Of a stretch of DNA of 12,171 nt, positions 5,552 to 12,171 are shown in pieces (within the stretch, counting starts at the first letter, position 1; every line of letters starts with the position of its first letter). Made by a program: the position numbers and the translations under genes. A model generated the notes under the pieces. It made no database searches. It was given only the letters and a program-made list of their open reading frames with translations, and was not told where the DNA came from. This stretch comes from an uncultured Oscillospiraceae bacterium (GTDB lineage Bacteria > Bacillota > Clostridia > Oscillospirales > Oscillospiraceae), in NCBI GenBank assembly GCA_934655935.1, contig CAKUHJ010000047.1, positions 1 to 12,171 of the forward strand. The letters are read 5' to 3'.

Positions 5552-8074
5552 ATGGCGCAGAAGCACAGCCGCCGGACGCCCGGCACGGGCGCGCGGCACG
5601 TTTTCCGCACAATCGGCAAGGCGCTCGGAACGGTACTGCTGGTGCTGTTTCTCGCGGCGCTGGTGTTTGCGTGCCTGTTTGCAATTTATGTGAAGAACGA
5701 TCTGTCCCAGCAGACGGATTTTACCGTGGAGGGCTTTGACCTCGACCAGACCTCGGTTATCTATTATGAGAATCCGCAGACCGGGAAGCAGGAGGTCCTG
5801 CAGACGCTCTACGGCGGCTCGAACCGCACGTGGGTCAAGTATGAGGACATTCCCAAGAACCTGATTCACGCGTGCATCGCCATCGAGGACAAGCGCTTTA
5901 TCAAGCATCAGGGCGTCGACTGGATTACGACGCTCCGCGCCTGCGCGAAGATGTTCCTGGGCCGGGGCTCCGCCGGCGGCTCGACCATCACCCAGCAGCT
6001 CATTAAAAATATCACCGGCGACGAGCAGGTCACCGTGCGCCGCAAGCTTGTGGAAATCTTCCGCGCGCTGGAGTTTGAAAAAACGCACACAAAGGAAGAT
6101 ATTCTCGAGTGGTATCTCAACATCATCGGCCTGGGAGAAAACTGCTCGGGCGTGCAGTCGGCCTCGCGCGTGTATTTCGGCAAGGACGTGCAGGAGCTGA
6201 GCCTTGCAGAGTGCGCCGCGCTCATCGGCATTACAAACAACCCCTCCATCTACGACCCATATATCAATCCGGAAAAGAACAAGGAGCGCCAGGAAATCAT
6301 CCTGCGCGAAATGCTCGACCAGAACTATATCTCGCAGCAGCAGTACGACGAGGCTGTGGCGCAGCCGCTGGTCTTCCGCAACACCAGCGCCGAGCAGGAC
6401 GGCGGCGAGAGCGATTACTATTCCTATTTTGAGGATCAGGTCATCCGGGACGTCGTCAGCGACCTGTGCGAGAAGACCGGGTATGAATATAAGGTCGTCT
6501 ACCAGATGGTCATGACCGGCGGCTACTCCATTTACTCCACGCTCAACCCCGAGGTGCAGGCGGCGGTGGACGAGGTCTACCAGGATCTGTCCAGTCTTCC
6601 GGCCGCGCAGAGCGCGCAGCAGCTGCAGTCCGGCATTGTCATCACGGACAACCGCACGGGCGATATTGTGGCTCTGGCGGGCGGCGTCGGAGAAAAGGAA
6701 GGAAGCCTTACCTGGAACCGCGCCACGCAGAGCTACCTCTCTCCGGGCTCGACCATCAAGCCCGTGTCGGTCTATGCCCCGGCCATCGAGCTCGGGCTCG
6801 TCACGCCCGCAAGCGTGATGGACGATACGCCCTATTCCTTTACCGATCAGGCCAGCTGGCCGAAGAACTCGGATTCGCGCTACCGGGGCCTTGTTTCCAT
6901 CGACCAGGCCATGCAGGAATCGCTCAACACCATCCCGGTGAAGCTGGTGGCGCAGATGGGCGCGGAATACTGCTATGCCTTTGCCAAGGACCAGATGGGG
7001 CTGAGCTCTCTGGTGGCGGAGTATGTCACGCCGAATGGGGCGGTGCTTTCGGACGTCAATCTGGCGCCGCTCGCCATGGGCGGACTTACCACGGGTGTGA
7101 CGGTGCGCGCAATGGCCGCGGCCTATACCACCTTCGCAAACGAGGGCGTCTGGCGCAGCGCCAGAACCTACACCGTAGTCAAGGACGCGTCCGGCCAGGT
7201 GATTCTGGATAACACGCAGAGCTCGCATGTGGCGATGAAGGACAAGACGGCCTGGTATATCACCAACATGCTCGAACACGTGGTCGAAAGCGGCAGCGGC
7301 ACGGGCGCGCAGCTGGAAAATATGACGGTTGCGGGAAAAACCGGCACCACCACGAGCGATTACGACCGCTGGTTTGCAGGCTATACGCCGTATTATACCG
7401 GCGTTGTGTGGTGCGGCTATGACGACCCGGAGGAAATTGTTCTGACCCAGTCCACGGAGAATCCTGCGGTAAGCCTCTGGCAGAAGGTCATGAGCCGGGT
7501 CCACGAGGGTCTGGAAAACCGCGAGTTTGCGTGGCCTGCGAACATTGTAGAGTGTACGGTCTGCCGCGACAGCGGACTTCTTGCGACGGACGCCTGCGCG
7601 CTGGACGTGCGCGGCGCGCGGACAAAGCGCGTGCTTCTGAGCCTTTACGACGTACCGACGGAGAGCTGCACCGTGCACAGGGAGGTCGACGTCTGCGACG
7701 CCTCCGGGCATGTCGCCAACGAATACTGCGCGCTGGTTCCCGGAAACGGCACGCACAAGGCAGGCCTTCTGGACGTGAGCCGCGCGTTCCCGAAGAGCGG
7801 CATCGTCGTGCAGGACCAGGCCTACGCGATTCTGAACGAAACGCTCCCGGCGGGCTACTATGCCGCCGTCTCGCCCGACGTCGATTCCATCAACGTCGAG
7901 TGCTATATCCACGACAAGGACGATCTTCCCAAGGAAGAGGAAGAGGAAGAGGAAGAAGAGGCGCAGCCGGAGGAGGAAACCGGGGAGCAGAGCGGCGACT
8001 CGTCCCGGCCGCAGCCGGACGCGCCCGAGGAGAACCCGCCCGATCATACCGGCACGCTGCCGGTCAACCCCTGA
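5552..8074 (+). CDS. Class A penicillin-binding protein (bifunctional glycosyltransferase/transpeptidase, PBP1A-like)
   Basis: It polymerises lipid II and cross-links peptidoglycan outside the cell membrane. The 840-residue protein has a short basic cytoplasmic N-terminus and one membrane anchor (about 24-47). A GT51 glycosyltransferase domain (about 85-265) has EDKRFIKHQGVDW with catalytic Glu112, GSAGGSTITQQLIKN (139-153), and RRKLVEIFRALEFEK with the probable second glutamate Glu168. The transpeptidase domain (about 360-645) carries the three beta-lactam-binding motifs: STIK (400-403, nucleophile Ser400), SLN (457-459) and KTG (596-598). After it comes a Cys-containing tail with two C-x2-SG-x2-A-x3-C units (671-682 and 715-726), then nine consecutive Glu (795-803) and a Pro/Glu/Ser-rich end. 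GGAGG at 5541-5545, 6 bp upstream, fixes the start. It heads the rightward gene set. Confidence 0.95.
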   Translation: MAQKHSRRTPGTGARHVFRTIGKALGTVLLVLFLAALVFACLFAIYVKNDLSQQTDFTVEGFDLDQTSVIYYENPQTGKQEVLQTLYGGSNRTWVKYEDIPKNLIHACIAIEDKRFIKHQGVDWITTLRACAKMFLGRGSAGGSTITQQLIKNITGDEQVTVRRKLVEIFRALEFEKTHTKEDILEWYLNIIGLGENCSGVQSASRVYFGKDVQELSLAECAALIGITNNPSIYDPYINPEKNKERQEIILREMLDQNYISQQQYDEAVAQPLVFRNTSAEQDGGESDYYSYFEDQVIRDVVSDLCEKTGYEYKVVYQMVMTGGYSIYSTLNPEVQAAVDEVYQDLSSLPAAQSAQQLQSGIVITDNRTGDIVALAGGVGEKEGSLTWNRATQSYLSPGSTIKPVSVYAPAIELGLVTPASVMDDTPYSFTDQASWPKNSDSRYRGLVSIDQAMQESLNTIPVKLVAQMGAEYCYAFAKDQMGLSSLVAEYVTPNGAVLSDVNLAPLAMGGLTTGVTVRAMAAAYTTFANEGVWRSARTYTVVKDASGQVILDNTQSSHVAMKDKTAWYITNMLEHVVESGSGTGAQLENMTVAGKTGTTTSDYDRWFAGYTPYYTGVVWCGYDDPEEIVLTQSTENPAVSLWQKVMSRVHEGLENREFAWPANIVECTVCRDSGLLATDACALDVRGARTKRVLLSLYDVPTESCTVHREVDVCDASGHVANEYCALVPGNGTHKAGLLDVSRAFPKSGIVVQDQAYAILNETLPAGYYAAVSPDVDSINVECYIHDKDDLPKEEEEEEEEEAQPEEETGEQSGDSSRPQPDAPEENPPDHTGTLPVNP

Positions 8075-8079
8075 GGCCG

Positions 8080-8097
8080 CGCCGCGCGGACGCGGCG
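8080..8097 (+). other. GC-rich hairpin between the PBP and methyltransferase genes
   Basis: CGCCGCG (8080-8086) pairs with CGCGGCG (8091-8097) around a CGGA loop, 5 bp after the PBP stop codon. No T-run follows (the next bases are GAGCCTTGC), so it is at most a weak or rho-dependent terminator, or a 3'-end stabiliser. The 60-bp gap to the next gene shows no promoter I can defend. Confidence 0.35.
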
Positions 8098-8134
8098 GAG
8101 CCTTGCAAAAGAAACAGAGCTTGGAGATAGACAC

Positions 8135-9001
8135 ATGTGGCTGGCCAACGAATGGAAGGACTATGAAATTCTGGACACCTCGGACGGGGAAAAGCTGGAG
8201 CGCTGGGGAAAGTATATCCTCGTGCGCCCCGACCCGCAGGTGATCTGGCGCACAGAGCGGGAGGACCCGCTGTGGAAAAAGTATGACGCGCGCTACGCAC
8301 GGTCGCAGACGGGCGGCGGAAGGTGGACAAACCTGCGTCTTCCGGAGCAGTGGCAGATCCGCTATAAGGAACTGGTCTTTCAGATCAAGCCCATGAACTT
8401 CAAGCACACCGGCGTATTCCCGGAGCAGGCGGTCAACTGGGACTTTATGATGAAGGCCATCCGCGGCGCGGGCCGGCCGATCCGGGTTCTGAATCTGTTT
8501 GCCTATACAGGCGGGGCAAGTATCGCCTGCGCGGCGGCGGGGGCGAGCGTGTGCCATGTGGACGCGGCGAAGGGCATGGTCGCCTGGGCGAAGGAGAATG
8601 CCCGCGCCTCCGGCCTGACGGACGCGCCCATCCGCTGGATTGTGGACGACTGCGGAAAATTTGTCGAGCGGGAGCTCCGGCGCGGCAAGACCTACGACGC
8701 GATCATCATGGACCCGCCGAGCTACGGCCGCGGCCCGTCCGGAGAGGTCTGGAAGCTGGAGGACAGCCTCTATCCCTTTGTGGAGCTGGTCAGCAGGCTT
8801 CTGTCCGACAATCCGCTCTTTATGATTATCAATTCCTATACGACGGGCCTTGCGCCCTCGGTGGTCGGGTATCTGCTGGACACGCTGGTGACCCGGCGCT
8901 ATGGCGGACATACCCAGTGCGCGGAGCTGGGCCTTCCCGTGCGAGACAGCGGGCTTGCGCTTCCGTGTGGCGCGGCGGGCAGATGGATAAAGGAGTCATG
9001 A
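8135..9001 (+). CDS. Class I SAM-dependent methyltransferase, RlmI/RlmK-like
   Basis: It probably transfers a methyl group from S-adenosylmethionine to RNA, by resemblance to the Methyltrans_SAM family that includes 23S rRNA methyltransferases RlmI and RlmK. The 288-residue protein has an N-terminal part (1-100) with FKHTGVFPEQ at 89-98, often seen just before the Rossmann fold. SAM motif I VLNLFAYTGG is at 118-127, and the acidic ribose-binding HVDAAK has Asp143. Motif IV DPPSYGRG is at 193-200. It lacks the N-terminal PUA domain of E. coli RlmI. The exact target base is not known. GGAGA lies about 8 bp before the ATG at 8135. Its TGA (8999-9001) overlaps the start of ecfA1, so the two are translated together. 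It could instead act on a different RNA. Confidence 0.85.
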   Translation: MWLANEWKDYEILDTSDGEKLERWGKYILVRPDPQVIWRTEREDPLWKKYDARYARSQTGGGRWTNLRLPEQWQIRYKELVFQIKPMNFKHTGVFPEQAVNWDFMMKAIRGAGRPIRVLNLFAYTGGASIACAAAGASVCHVDAAKGMVAWAKENARASGLTDAPIRWIVDDCGKFVERELRRGKTYDAIIMDPPSYGRGPSGEVWKLEDSLYPFVELVSRLLSDNPLFMIINSYTTGLAPSVVGYLLDTLVTRRYGGHTQCAELGLPVRDSGLALPCGAAGRWIKES

Positions 9002-9852
9002 TGCAGGCAATCGAAGTACAGCAGCTGCGTTATACCTACGACGCACAGGACGGCGCTCAGGCACATGTGGTGTTTGACGGGCTGGACCTGCAGATAGAAA
9101 GCGGCAGCTTTGTGGCACTTCTGGGCCACAACGGCTGCGGGAAATCCACGCTGGCCAAGCATTTCAACGCGATTTTGCTGCCTGCGGGCGGCAGTGTCCA
9201 GGTCTACGGCATGGACACGCAGGACGAAAGCCGGCTCCTTGAAATCCGCCAGGCGGTCGGAATGGTGTTTCAGAACCCGGACAATCAGATCGTTTCCAAC
9301 ATTGTGGAGGAGGACGTCGCCTTCGCCCCGGAGAACCTGGGCGTGCCGAGCGAGGAAATCCGCAGACGGGTGGACGAGGCGCTGAAAACCGTCGGCATGT
9401 ACGACTACCGCAAGCATGCTCCGCAGCTTCTGTCCGGCGGACAGAAGCAGCGCGTGGCCATCGCGGGCGTCATTGCGATGCTGCCGCGGTGCATTGTGCT
9501 CGACGAGCCGACGGCCATGCTCGACCCGCAGGGCCGGCGAGAGGTGCTCGACACCGTGGAAAAGCTCAACTGCGAGCGCGGCGTGATGGTGGTGCTCATC
9601 ACGCACCACATGGACGAGGCGGTCCGCGCGGGACGCGTGATCGCCATGGCGGAAGGGCGCATCGTCGCCGACGGCACACCGAAGGAGGTCTTCTCCCGGC
9701 CGCAGGCGCTGCGCGACGTGGGTCTGGACGTGCCGGAGACGACGCAGCTGCTGCTTGCGCTGCGGGAAAACGGCGTGGACCTGGGCCTGGACGCGCTGAG
9801 CGTGCCGGAGTGCGCGCGGCGCATTTTCGAAGCGCTCCGGAAAGAAAAATGA
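9001..9852 (+). CDS. ecfA1: Energy-coupling factor transporter ATPase EcfA1
   Basis: This is one of the two ATPases that power energy-coupling factor (ECF) importers for vitamins and trace nutrients, acting at the cytoplasmic face of the membrane with EcfA2 and EcfT. In the 283-residue protein, Walker A GHNGCGKST is at 42-50, the Q-loop in FQNPDNQ is at 90-96 (Gln91), the signature LSGGQ at 144-148, Walker B CIVLDEP at 164-170, and the switch His at 202. FQNPDNQ is characteristic of the CbiO/EcfA group. Two ATGs are in frame (8998 and 9001). AAGGAG ends at 8995, giving 2 bp to the first and 5 bp to the second, so 9001 is preferred. The A of the ATG is the last base of the methyltransferase TGA. 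Confidence 0.95.
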   Translation: MQAIEVQQLRYTYDAQDGAQAHVVFDGLDLQIESGSFVALLGHNGCGKSTLAKHFNAILLPAGGSVQVYGMDTQDESRLLEIRQAVGMVFQNPDNQIVSNIVEEDVAFAPENLGVPSEEIRRRVDEALKTVGMYDYRKHAPQLLSGGQKQRVAIAGVIAMLPRCIVLDEPTAMLDPQGRREVLDTVEKLNCERGVMVVLITHHMDEAVRAGRVIAMAEGRIVADGTPKEVFSRPQALRDVGLDVPETTQLLLALRENGVDLGLDALSVPECARRIFEALRKEK

Positions 9853-9861
9853 CTTCCACGC

Positions 9862-9867
9862 GGGAGG
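9862..9867 (+). promoter_or_regulatory. Ribosome binding site that supports a TTG start for ecfA2
   Basis: GGGAGG lies 8 bp before an in-frame TTG at 9876. The alternative ATG at 9849, overlapping the ecfA1 stop as ATGA, has only a weak GGAAAG-like sequence before it. This site lies inside the longer reading and would have no role there, so it argues for the TTG. Confidence 0.65.
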
Positions 9868-9875
9868 ATTTCGCA

Positions 9876-10748
9876 TTGACGCCCATTTTAGAGATTCAGA
9901 ATCTGACGCATATTTACAGCCCCGGCACGCCCTTTGCGCATACGGCGCTTGAGGATGTGAGCCTGTCTGTCTGCCGGGGGGAGTTTATCGGCCTGATCGG
10001 CCATACGGGCTCCGGCAAGTCGACGCTCATCCAGCACCTGAACGCGCTTCTGAAGCCGACGTCGGGGCACGTGCTGTTTGACGGCACGGACGTCTGGAGC
10101 GACGCCGGCTTTACGCACAGGCTGCGCTTTCACGTGGGGCTGGTGTTTCAGTATCCGGAATACCAGCTCTTTGAGGAGACGGTCTATCAGGACATTGCCT
10201 TCGGCCCGAAGAACATGGGCCTGGCGGAGGCGGAAATCGACCGGCGCGTGCGCACGGCGGCGGGTTTCGTCGGCATTTCGGAGGCGGAGCTGCAGAAGTC
10301 TCCGTTCGATCTTTCCGGCGGCCAGAAGCGCCGCGCGGCCATCGCGGGCGTCATCGCCATGGAGCCGGAGGTCCTGATTCTGGACGAGCCGACAGCAGGC
10401 CTTGACCCGGCGGGGCGGCGCAGCATTCTGGAAAATATCCGGGACTATCAGCAAAGCACGCACGCGGCAGTGATCATGGTCAGCCATTCCATGGACGAGA
10501 TTGCTTCGAACGTCGACCGGCTGATCGTCATGGACAAGGGCCGCGCCGTCATGAACGATACGCCGCAGGCGGTGTTCGCCCACGCGCAGGAGCTTGTGGA
10601 GATGGGGCTGGACGTGCCGCACATGACGCAGATTTTTCTGGAGCTGCGGCGGCTGGGTCTGGAGACGGACAAGCCCGTGTTTACCGTGGAGCAGGCCGCG
10701 GCGGCGCTTCTGCCGCTTCTGAGGAAGGGGGGCGCCGTCCATGCTTAA
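9876..10748 (+). CDS. ecfA2: Energy-coupling factor transporter ATPase EcfA2
   Basis: This is the second ATPase of the ECF importer; it forms a heterodimer with EcfA1. From the TTG start the protein is 290 residues and opens MTPILEIQNLTHIYSPG, as EcfA2 proteins commonly do. Walker A GHTGSGKST is at 42-50, the Q-loop in FQYPEYQLFEE is at 91-101 (Gln92), LSGGQKRR at 146-153, Walker B VLILDEP at 166-172, and the switch His at 204 in VSHSMDE. FQYPEYQLFEE is a good marker that separates EcfA2 from EcfA1 (FQNPDNQ). An ATG at 9849 would add nine residues and overlap the ecfA1 stop by 4 bp; GGGAGG at 9862-9867 favours TTG 9876. Its stop overlaps the ecfT start by 8 bp. Confidence 0.94.
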   Translation: MTPILEIQNLTHIYSPGTPFAHTALEDVSLSVCRGEFIGLIGHTGSGKSTLIQHLNALLKPTSGHVLFDGTDVWSDAGFTHRLRFHVGLVFQYPEYQLFEETVYQDIAFGPKNMGLAEAEIDRRVRTAAGFVGISEAELQKSPFDLSGGQKRRAAIAGVIAMEPEVLILDEPTAGLDPAGRRSILENIRDYQQSTHAAVIMVSHSMDEIASNVDRLIVMDKGRAVMNDTPQAVFAHAQELVEMGLDVPHMTQIFLELRRLGLETDKPVFTVEQAAAALLPLLRKGGAVHA

Positions 10749-11544
10749 GGATGTGACGCTCGGGCAGTATTTCCCGGGAACGACGCCGATTCACCGGCTG
10801 GACCCGCGGACAAAGCTCGTGATGGTCATTGTGTACATTGCGGCCCTCTTCCTGGCAAAAAACGTGTGGGGCTATGTGCTGATGCTCGCGTTTTTGTCGC
10901 TGGTGATCGCGCTTTCGAAGATTCACCTGAAGGTGATCTTCAACGGCCTGCGGCCGCTGCTGCTGATCATTCTGCTGACGGCGTTTCTGAACCTCTTTTA
11001 TTCCGAGGGCGAGCCGCTGGTGCAGTTCTGGATTTTCAAAATCACAAAAAACGGCATTTATAACGCCGTTTTTATGATGCTGCGGATTACCATGCTGGTC
11101 GCGGGCACCTTTATGCTGACCTATACGACCTCGCCCATTTCGCTGACGGACGGGCTGGAGACGCTTTTGTCCCCGCTTGCCAAAATCGGCGCGCCGGTGC
11201 ACGAGCTTTCCATGATGATGTGCATCGCCCTGCGCTTCATCCCCACGCTGATCGAAGAGACCGATAAAATCGTGTCCGCGCAGAAGGCGCGCGGCGCGGA
11301 TATGGAGTCCGGGAATCTGATCCGCCGCGCCAAGGCGATGATTCCCATTCTGGTGCCGCTGTTCATCAGCGCCTTCCGGCGTGCGGACGAGCTGGCTACG
11401 GCGATGGAATGCCGCTGCTATCACGGCGGCGAGGGAAGAACAAAGCTGCATCAGCTCCGCTACGCCCGGCGCGACTATGCGGCCTATGCGATGGGGCTGG
11501 CGCTGCTGGGCGGAATGATCGCCCTGCGGCAGCTTGGCGGTTAA
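10741..11544 (+). CDS. ecfT: Energy-coupling factor transporter transmembrane protein EcfT
   Basis: This membrane scaffold links the EcfA1-EcfA2 ATPases to interchangeable substrate-binding S components. The 267-residue protein opens with YFPGTTPIHRLDPRTKL (10-26), the usual entry before the first helix. Hydrophobic spans follow near 27-60, 70-86 and 108-128, with a last one at 246-262. In the cytoplasmic coupling helices the first Ala-Arg-Gly motif is intact (KARGAD, 182-187). The second, usually an ARG or ARC variant, reads CRCY at 224-227 within AMECRCYHGGEGRTKLH. AGGGGG about 9 bp upstream serves the ATG at 10741, inside the end of ecfA2. No S component is encoded in the window, which fits a shared (group II) ECF module. 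Confidence 0.94.
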   Translation: MLKDVTLGQYFPGTTPIHRLDPRTKLVMVIVYIAALFLAKNVWGYVLMLAFLSLVIALSKIHLKVIFNGLRPLLLIILLTAFLNLFYSEGEPLVQFWIFKITKNGIYNAVFMMLRITMLVAGTFMLTYTTSPISLTDGLETLLSPLAKIGAPVHELSMMMCIALRFIPTLIEETDKIVSAQKARGADMESGNLIRRAKAMIPILVPLFISAFRRADELATAMECRCYHGGEGRTKLHQLRYARRDYAAYAMGLALLGGMIALRQLGG

Positions 11545-11554
11545 GGAGCACGGA

Positions 11555-12171
11555 ATGAGAAATATTGCGCTGACACTCAGATATCTCGGCACGGCCTATC
11601 ATGGCTGGCAGGTGCAGAAAAATGACGTGACTGTGGCCGAAACCCTGGAAAAGGCGTGCGCTGCGGTCGTGGGCCACCGGGTTCACATGACCGGCTGCGG
11701 CCGGACCGACGCCGGCGTGCACGCGAGGGTGTACGTGGCCAATTTCCATACGGACGCGCGCATCCCGGCAGACCGGCTCCCGTATGCGCTCAACACGCAT
11801 CTGCCGCCCGACATTGCCGTGACCGGCGCGATGGACGTGCACGACGGCTTTAACGCCATCGGCTCGTGCGTCAGGAAGGAATATACCTATCTGATCTACA
11901 ACTCTCCGATCAAGGACCCGTTTTATGTAAACCGTGCCTGGTTCTATCCCAAGCACCTCGACGAGACGCTGATGCAGCGTGCGGGCGCGTGCTTTGTCGG
12001 CACGCATGACTTTGCGGCGGTCCGCTCCGTCGGCACAGAGGTCAGGTCCACGGTCCGCACGGTTTATTATTACGAGGTTGCGCGCAGGGGCGATCTCATT
12101 GAGCTGCGCGTCTGCGCAAACGGCTTCCTCTACAATATGGCAAGGGCCATGGCGGGAACCGTCGTCTATGC
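11555..12171 (+). CDS. truA: tRNA pseudouridine(38-40) synthase, 3' end cut by the window edge
   Basis: It isomerises uridines at positions 38-40 of the anticodon stem-loop of many tRNAs to pseudouridine. The visible 205 residues begin MRNIALTLRYLGTAYHGWQ, the usual TruA opening. They contain the catalytic block GCGRTDAGVHA (47-57), with Asp52 the nucleophile, and RKEYTYLIYN, the conserved Lys/Tyr segment. The frame is open to the last base with no stop; a typical TruA of about 245-265 residues would need roughly 40-60 more. AAGGAG lies 6 bp before the ATG, and the gene starts 10 bp after the ecfT stop. ecfT-truA adjacency is widely conserved in Firmicutes. Confidence 0.95.
   Translation, partial: MRNIALTLRYLGTAYHGWQVQKNDVTVAETLEKACAAVVGHRVHMTGCGRTDAGVHARVYVANFHTDARIPADRLPYALNTHLPPDIAVTGAMDVHDGFNAIGSCVRKEYTYLIYNSPIKDPFYVNRAWFYPKHLDETLMQRAGACFVGTHDFAAVRSVGTEVRSTVRTVYYYEVARRGDLIELRVCANGFLYNMARAMAGTVVY

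Noticed and set aside
7921..7965. The GAA/GAG run in the PBP gene as a tandem repeat or CRISPR-like element
   Set aside because: It is a simple run of Glu codons within an open, in-frame coding tail.
5507..8911. A 3.4-kb open frame on the minus strand, opposite the PBP and methyltransferase genes
   Set aside because: Its translation is rich in Arg, His, Val and Ala with no recognisable motif, and it mirrors a clear PBP with all catalytic motifs. Long antisense frames are expected where codon third positions are mostly G or C.
8551..8997. Upstream extension of the ecfA1 frame to give a 433-residue protein
   Set aside because: The extra part lies out of frame inside the methyltransferase coding sequence and carries no homology; the ribosome binding site and ATG at 9001 explain EcfA1 fully.
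10681..11592. A 303-codon open frame on the minus strand, opposite ecfT
   Set aside because: It is rich in Gln, His and Arg, as expected from the reverse of hydrophobic membrane codons; ecfT is certain.

Overview
The window looks like ordinary chromosome from a GC-rich low-GC-phylum relative, most likely a Clostridia member of the Oscillospiraceae/Ruminococcaceae kind. The support is strong GGAGG-type ribosome binding sites before nearly every gene, an ecfA1-ecfA2-ecfT-truA block, AhrC/ArgR-like ARG boxes, and a class A penicillin-binding protein (PBP) with a Cys-rich, Glu-rich tail. GC content is roughly 60% by eye (not counted). The genus cannot be named from this alone. I see no rRNA, tRNA, CRISPR array, insertion sequence, prophage gene or other sign of transfer.

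Left half (2-5316, minus strand): one arginine operon, read right to left as argG, argH, amino-acid ABC substrate-binding lipoprotein, ABC permease, argF. It starts at a good sigma-A-type promoter (TTGACA, 17 bp, TAGTAT; 5288-5316) flanked by ARG-box-like operators, one of them lying on the argG start codon. It ends in a perfect 16-bp hairpin at 2-36, which is probably the operon terminator. ArgF, ArgG and ArgH convert ornithine to citrulline, argininosuccinate and arginine. The transporter genes sit between argH and argF, so the imported substrate is probably arginine, ornithine or citrulline. No ATPase gene accompanies them.

Middle (5233-5551): a divergent intergenic region of about 320 bp. 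It holds the argG promoter, the operators, a possible 15-codon mini-ORF, a probable extended -10 promoter for the rightward genes, and a GC-rich hairpin in the leader of the PBP gene.

Right half (5552-12171, plus strand): a class A PBP (peptidoglycan glycosyltransferase plus transpeptidase), a class I SAM-dependent methyltransferase related to 23S rRNA methyltransferases, the ecfA1-ecfA2-ecfT energy-coupling module for vitamin and micronutrient uptake, and truA (tRNA pseudouridine synthase), which runs off the right edge. From the methyltransferase onward the genes overlap or nearly touch and are almost certainly co-transcribed. No substrate-specific S component of the ECF transporter is present.

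No clearly undescribed biological system is visible. The points most worth a second look are the arginine operon with an embedded transporter lacking its ATPase, the operator arrangement around argG, and the tail of the PBP.
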